A stretch of DNA of 64,000 bases from Lacinutrix sp. Bg11-31 (GTDB taxonomy: Bacteria; Bacteroidota; Bacteroidia; Flavobacteriales; Flavobacteriaceae), in NCBI RefSeq assembly GCF_002831665.1, contig NZ_CP025118.1, positions 2,914,001-2,978,000 of the forward strand. The letters run 5' to 3'. The notes under the pieces are model-generated. The model worked only from the letters and a program-made list of their open reading frames with translations. It had not been told where the DNA came from and made no database searches. How positions within the stretch are numbered: position 1 is the first letter of the stretch; each line of letters starts with the position of its first letter. Positions 63,425 through 64,000 of this stretch are shown here, piece by piece. The translations under genes and the position numbers were made by a program.

Positions 63425-64000
63425 ATGGCTTTCGAATTACCGAAATTAAAATACGCTTACGACGCTTTAGAACCAAATATCGACGCTCGTACAATGGAAA
63501 TACATCACACTAAACACCACAATGGATATACATCTAAATTAAATGCTGCTATTGAAGGCACAGATTTAGAAGGTAAATCTATAGAAAACATATTAACTAA
63601 TCTTGATATGAATAATGCAGGTGTTAGAAATAATGGTGGAGGTTTTTACAATCACTCATTATTTTGGGATGTAATGAATCCAGAAGGAAAAGGACGTTTA
63701 TCTGGAGATTTAAAAGAAGCAATTGAGATAGCTTATGGGTCTGTAGATGCTTTTAAAGATGCTTTTAGTAGTGCAGCTGCGACACAATTTGGTTCAGGTT
63801 GGGCTTGGTTATGTGTCCATGAAGGTGGAAAGGTGGAAGTTTGTTCTACACCAAACCAAGATAATCCATTAATGCCAGGAGTAACTTGTGGAGGAACACC
63901 AATATTAGGATTAGATGTATGGGAACATGCTTACTATTTAAACTACCAAAACAGAAGACCAGATTATATTAATGCATTTTTTAATGTTATTAACTGGAAC
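63425..64000 (+). CDS. sodA: Superoxide dismutase (Fe/Mn), C-terminal end outside the window
   Basis: 192 codons are present and the frame is open at the right edge, so about 10 residues are missing. The metal ligands are His in HHTKHHNGY, His in YNHSLFW, and Asp and His in [16 protein letters not shown]. The second-sphere pattern [11 protein letters not shown] and LDVWEHAYY fits Mn or cambialistic forms rather than classical Fe-SOD. It detoxifies superoxide in the cytoplasm. A clear promoter was not found. Confidence 0.95.
   Translation, partial: MAFELPKLKYAYDALEPNIDARTMEIHHTKHHNGYTSKLNAAIEGTDLEGKSIENILTNLDMNNAGVRNNGGGFYNHSLFWDVMNPEGKGRLSGDLKEAIEIAYGSVDAFKDAFSSAAATQFGSGWAWLCVHEGGKVEVCSTPNQDNPLMPGVTCGGTPILGLDVWEHAYYLNYQNRRPDYINAFFNVINWN

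Overview
The window is AT-rich DNA from a bacterium of the Bacteroidetes, almost certainly a marine Flavobacteriaceae member. The evidence is the Bacteroidetes -7 promoter box TAnnTTTG in front of many genes, two type IX secretion (T9SS) cargo proteins (one type A and one type B C-terminal signal), lipoproteins with short Cys lipoboxes, an OmpA protein with thrombospondin-3 repeats, and the Flavobacterium-like gene content throughout. I cannot place the genus. No rRNA, insertion sequence, prophage or CRISPR array was found. The sequence reads as a stable chromosomal core carrying one biosynthetic cluster.

Left part (1-19.5 kb). The first 14 codons of lepA run off the left edge. Then come an outer-membrane barrel receptor, a TolB-like beta-propeller lipoprotein, an M28 peptidase with a PDZ domain, a DUF4345 protein, dusB, a LolC-like permease with rbfA, mce, a CAU-anticodon tRNA, an amidohydrolase, a 67-residue PID-CTERM-like mini-protein, ribE, pdxA, and the classical lipid block yceD-rpmF-fabH-accB-accC. 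A second small operon holds a DAO oxidoreductase, mtgA and a GreA-like protein.

Biosynthetic cluster (19.5-26.0 kb). Eight closely spaced or overlapping genes encode a flavoprotein, a methyltransferase, a type III polyketide synthase, a FabL-like enoyl reductase, a FabZ-like dehydratase, a FabF-like ketosynthase, an acyl carrier protein and a phosphopantetheinyl transferase. The natural reading is that a dedicated fatty-acid-type module builds an acyl chain, the type III PKS extends and cyclises it, and the product is then methylated and oxidised. The likely product is a phenolic lipid or alkylpyrone. This is the most interesting system in the window.

Middle (26-43 kb). An orphan ABC ATPase, a prolyl oligopeptidase, a di-heme lipoprotein paired with a T9SS surface protein carrying an ASPIC/UnbV domain, asd, mscL, tdk-alr, a conserved hypothetical gene with DoxX, and a 1258-residue DUF11-type surface protein with a T9SS type B end.

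Right part (41-64 kb). rsmI, an Fe-S type uracil-DNA glycosylase, a divergent AhpD-like/OsmC pair, recJ, an MFS transporter, a sulfatase, a peptidoglycan-binding protein, a membrane protein, an LpxH-like hydrolase, a MATE transporter followed by an unlisted 33-residue membrane protein and a QueD-like enzyme, a universal stress protein, an AddAB-type helicase-nuclease pair separated by an OmpA protein and kbl, and a sodA cut by the right edge.

Non-coding structure worth noting: three copies of a two-module intergenic element (6.8, 17.0 and 50.7 kb), several palindromic repeats just after stop codons, perfect-stem terminators, and four convergent gene pairs whose stop codons overlap by exactly four bases.
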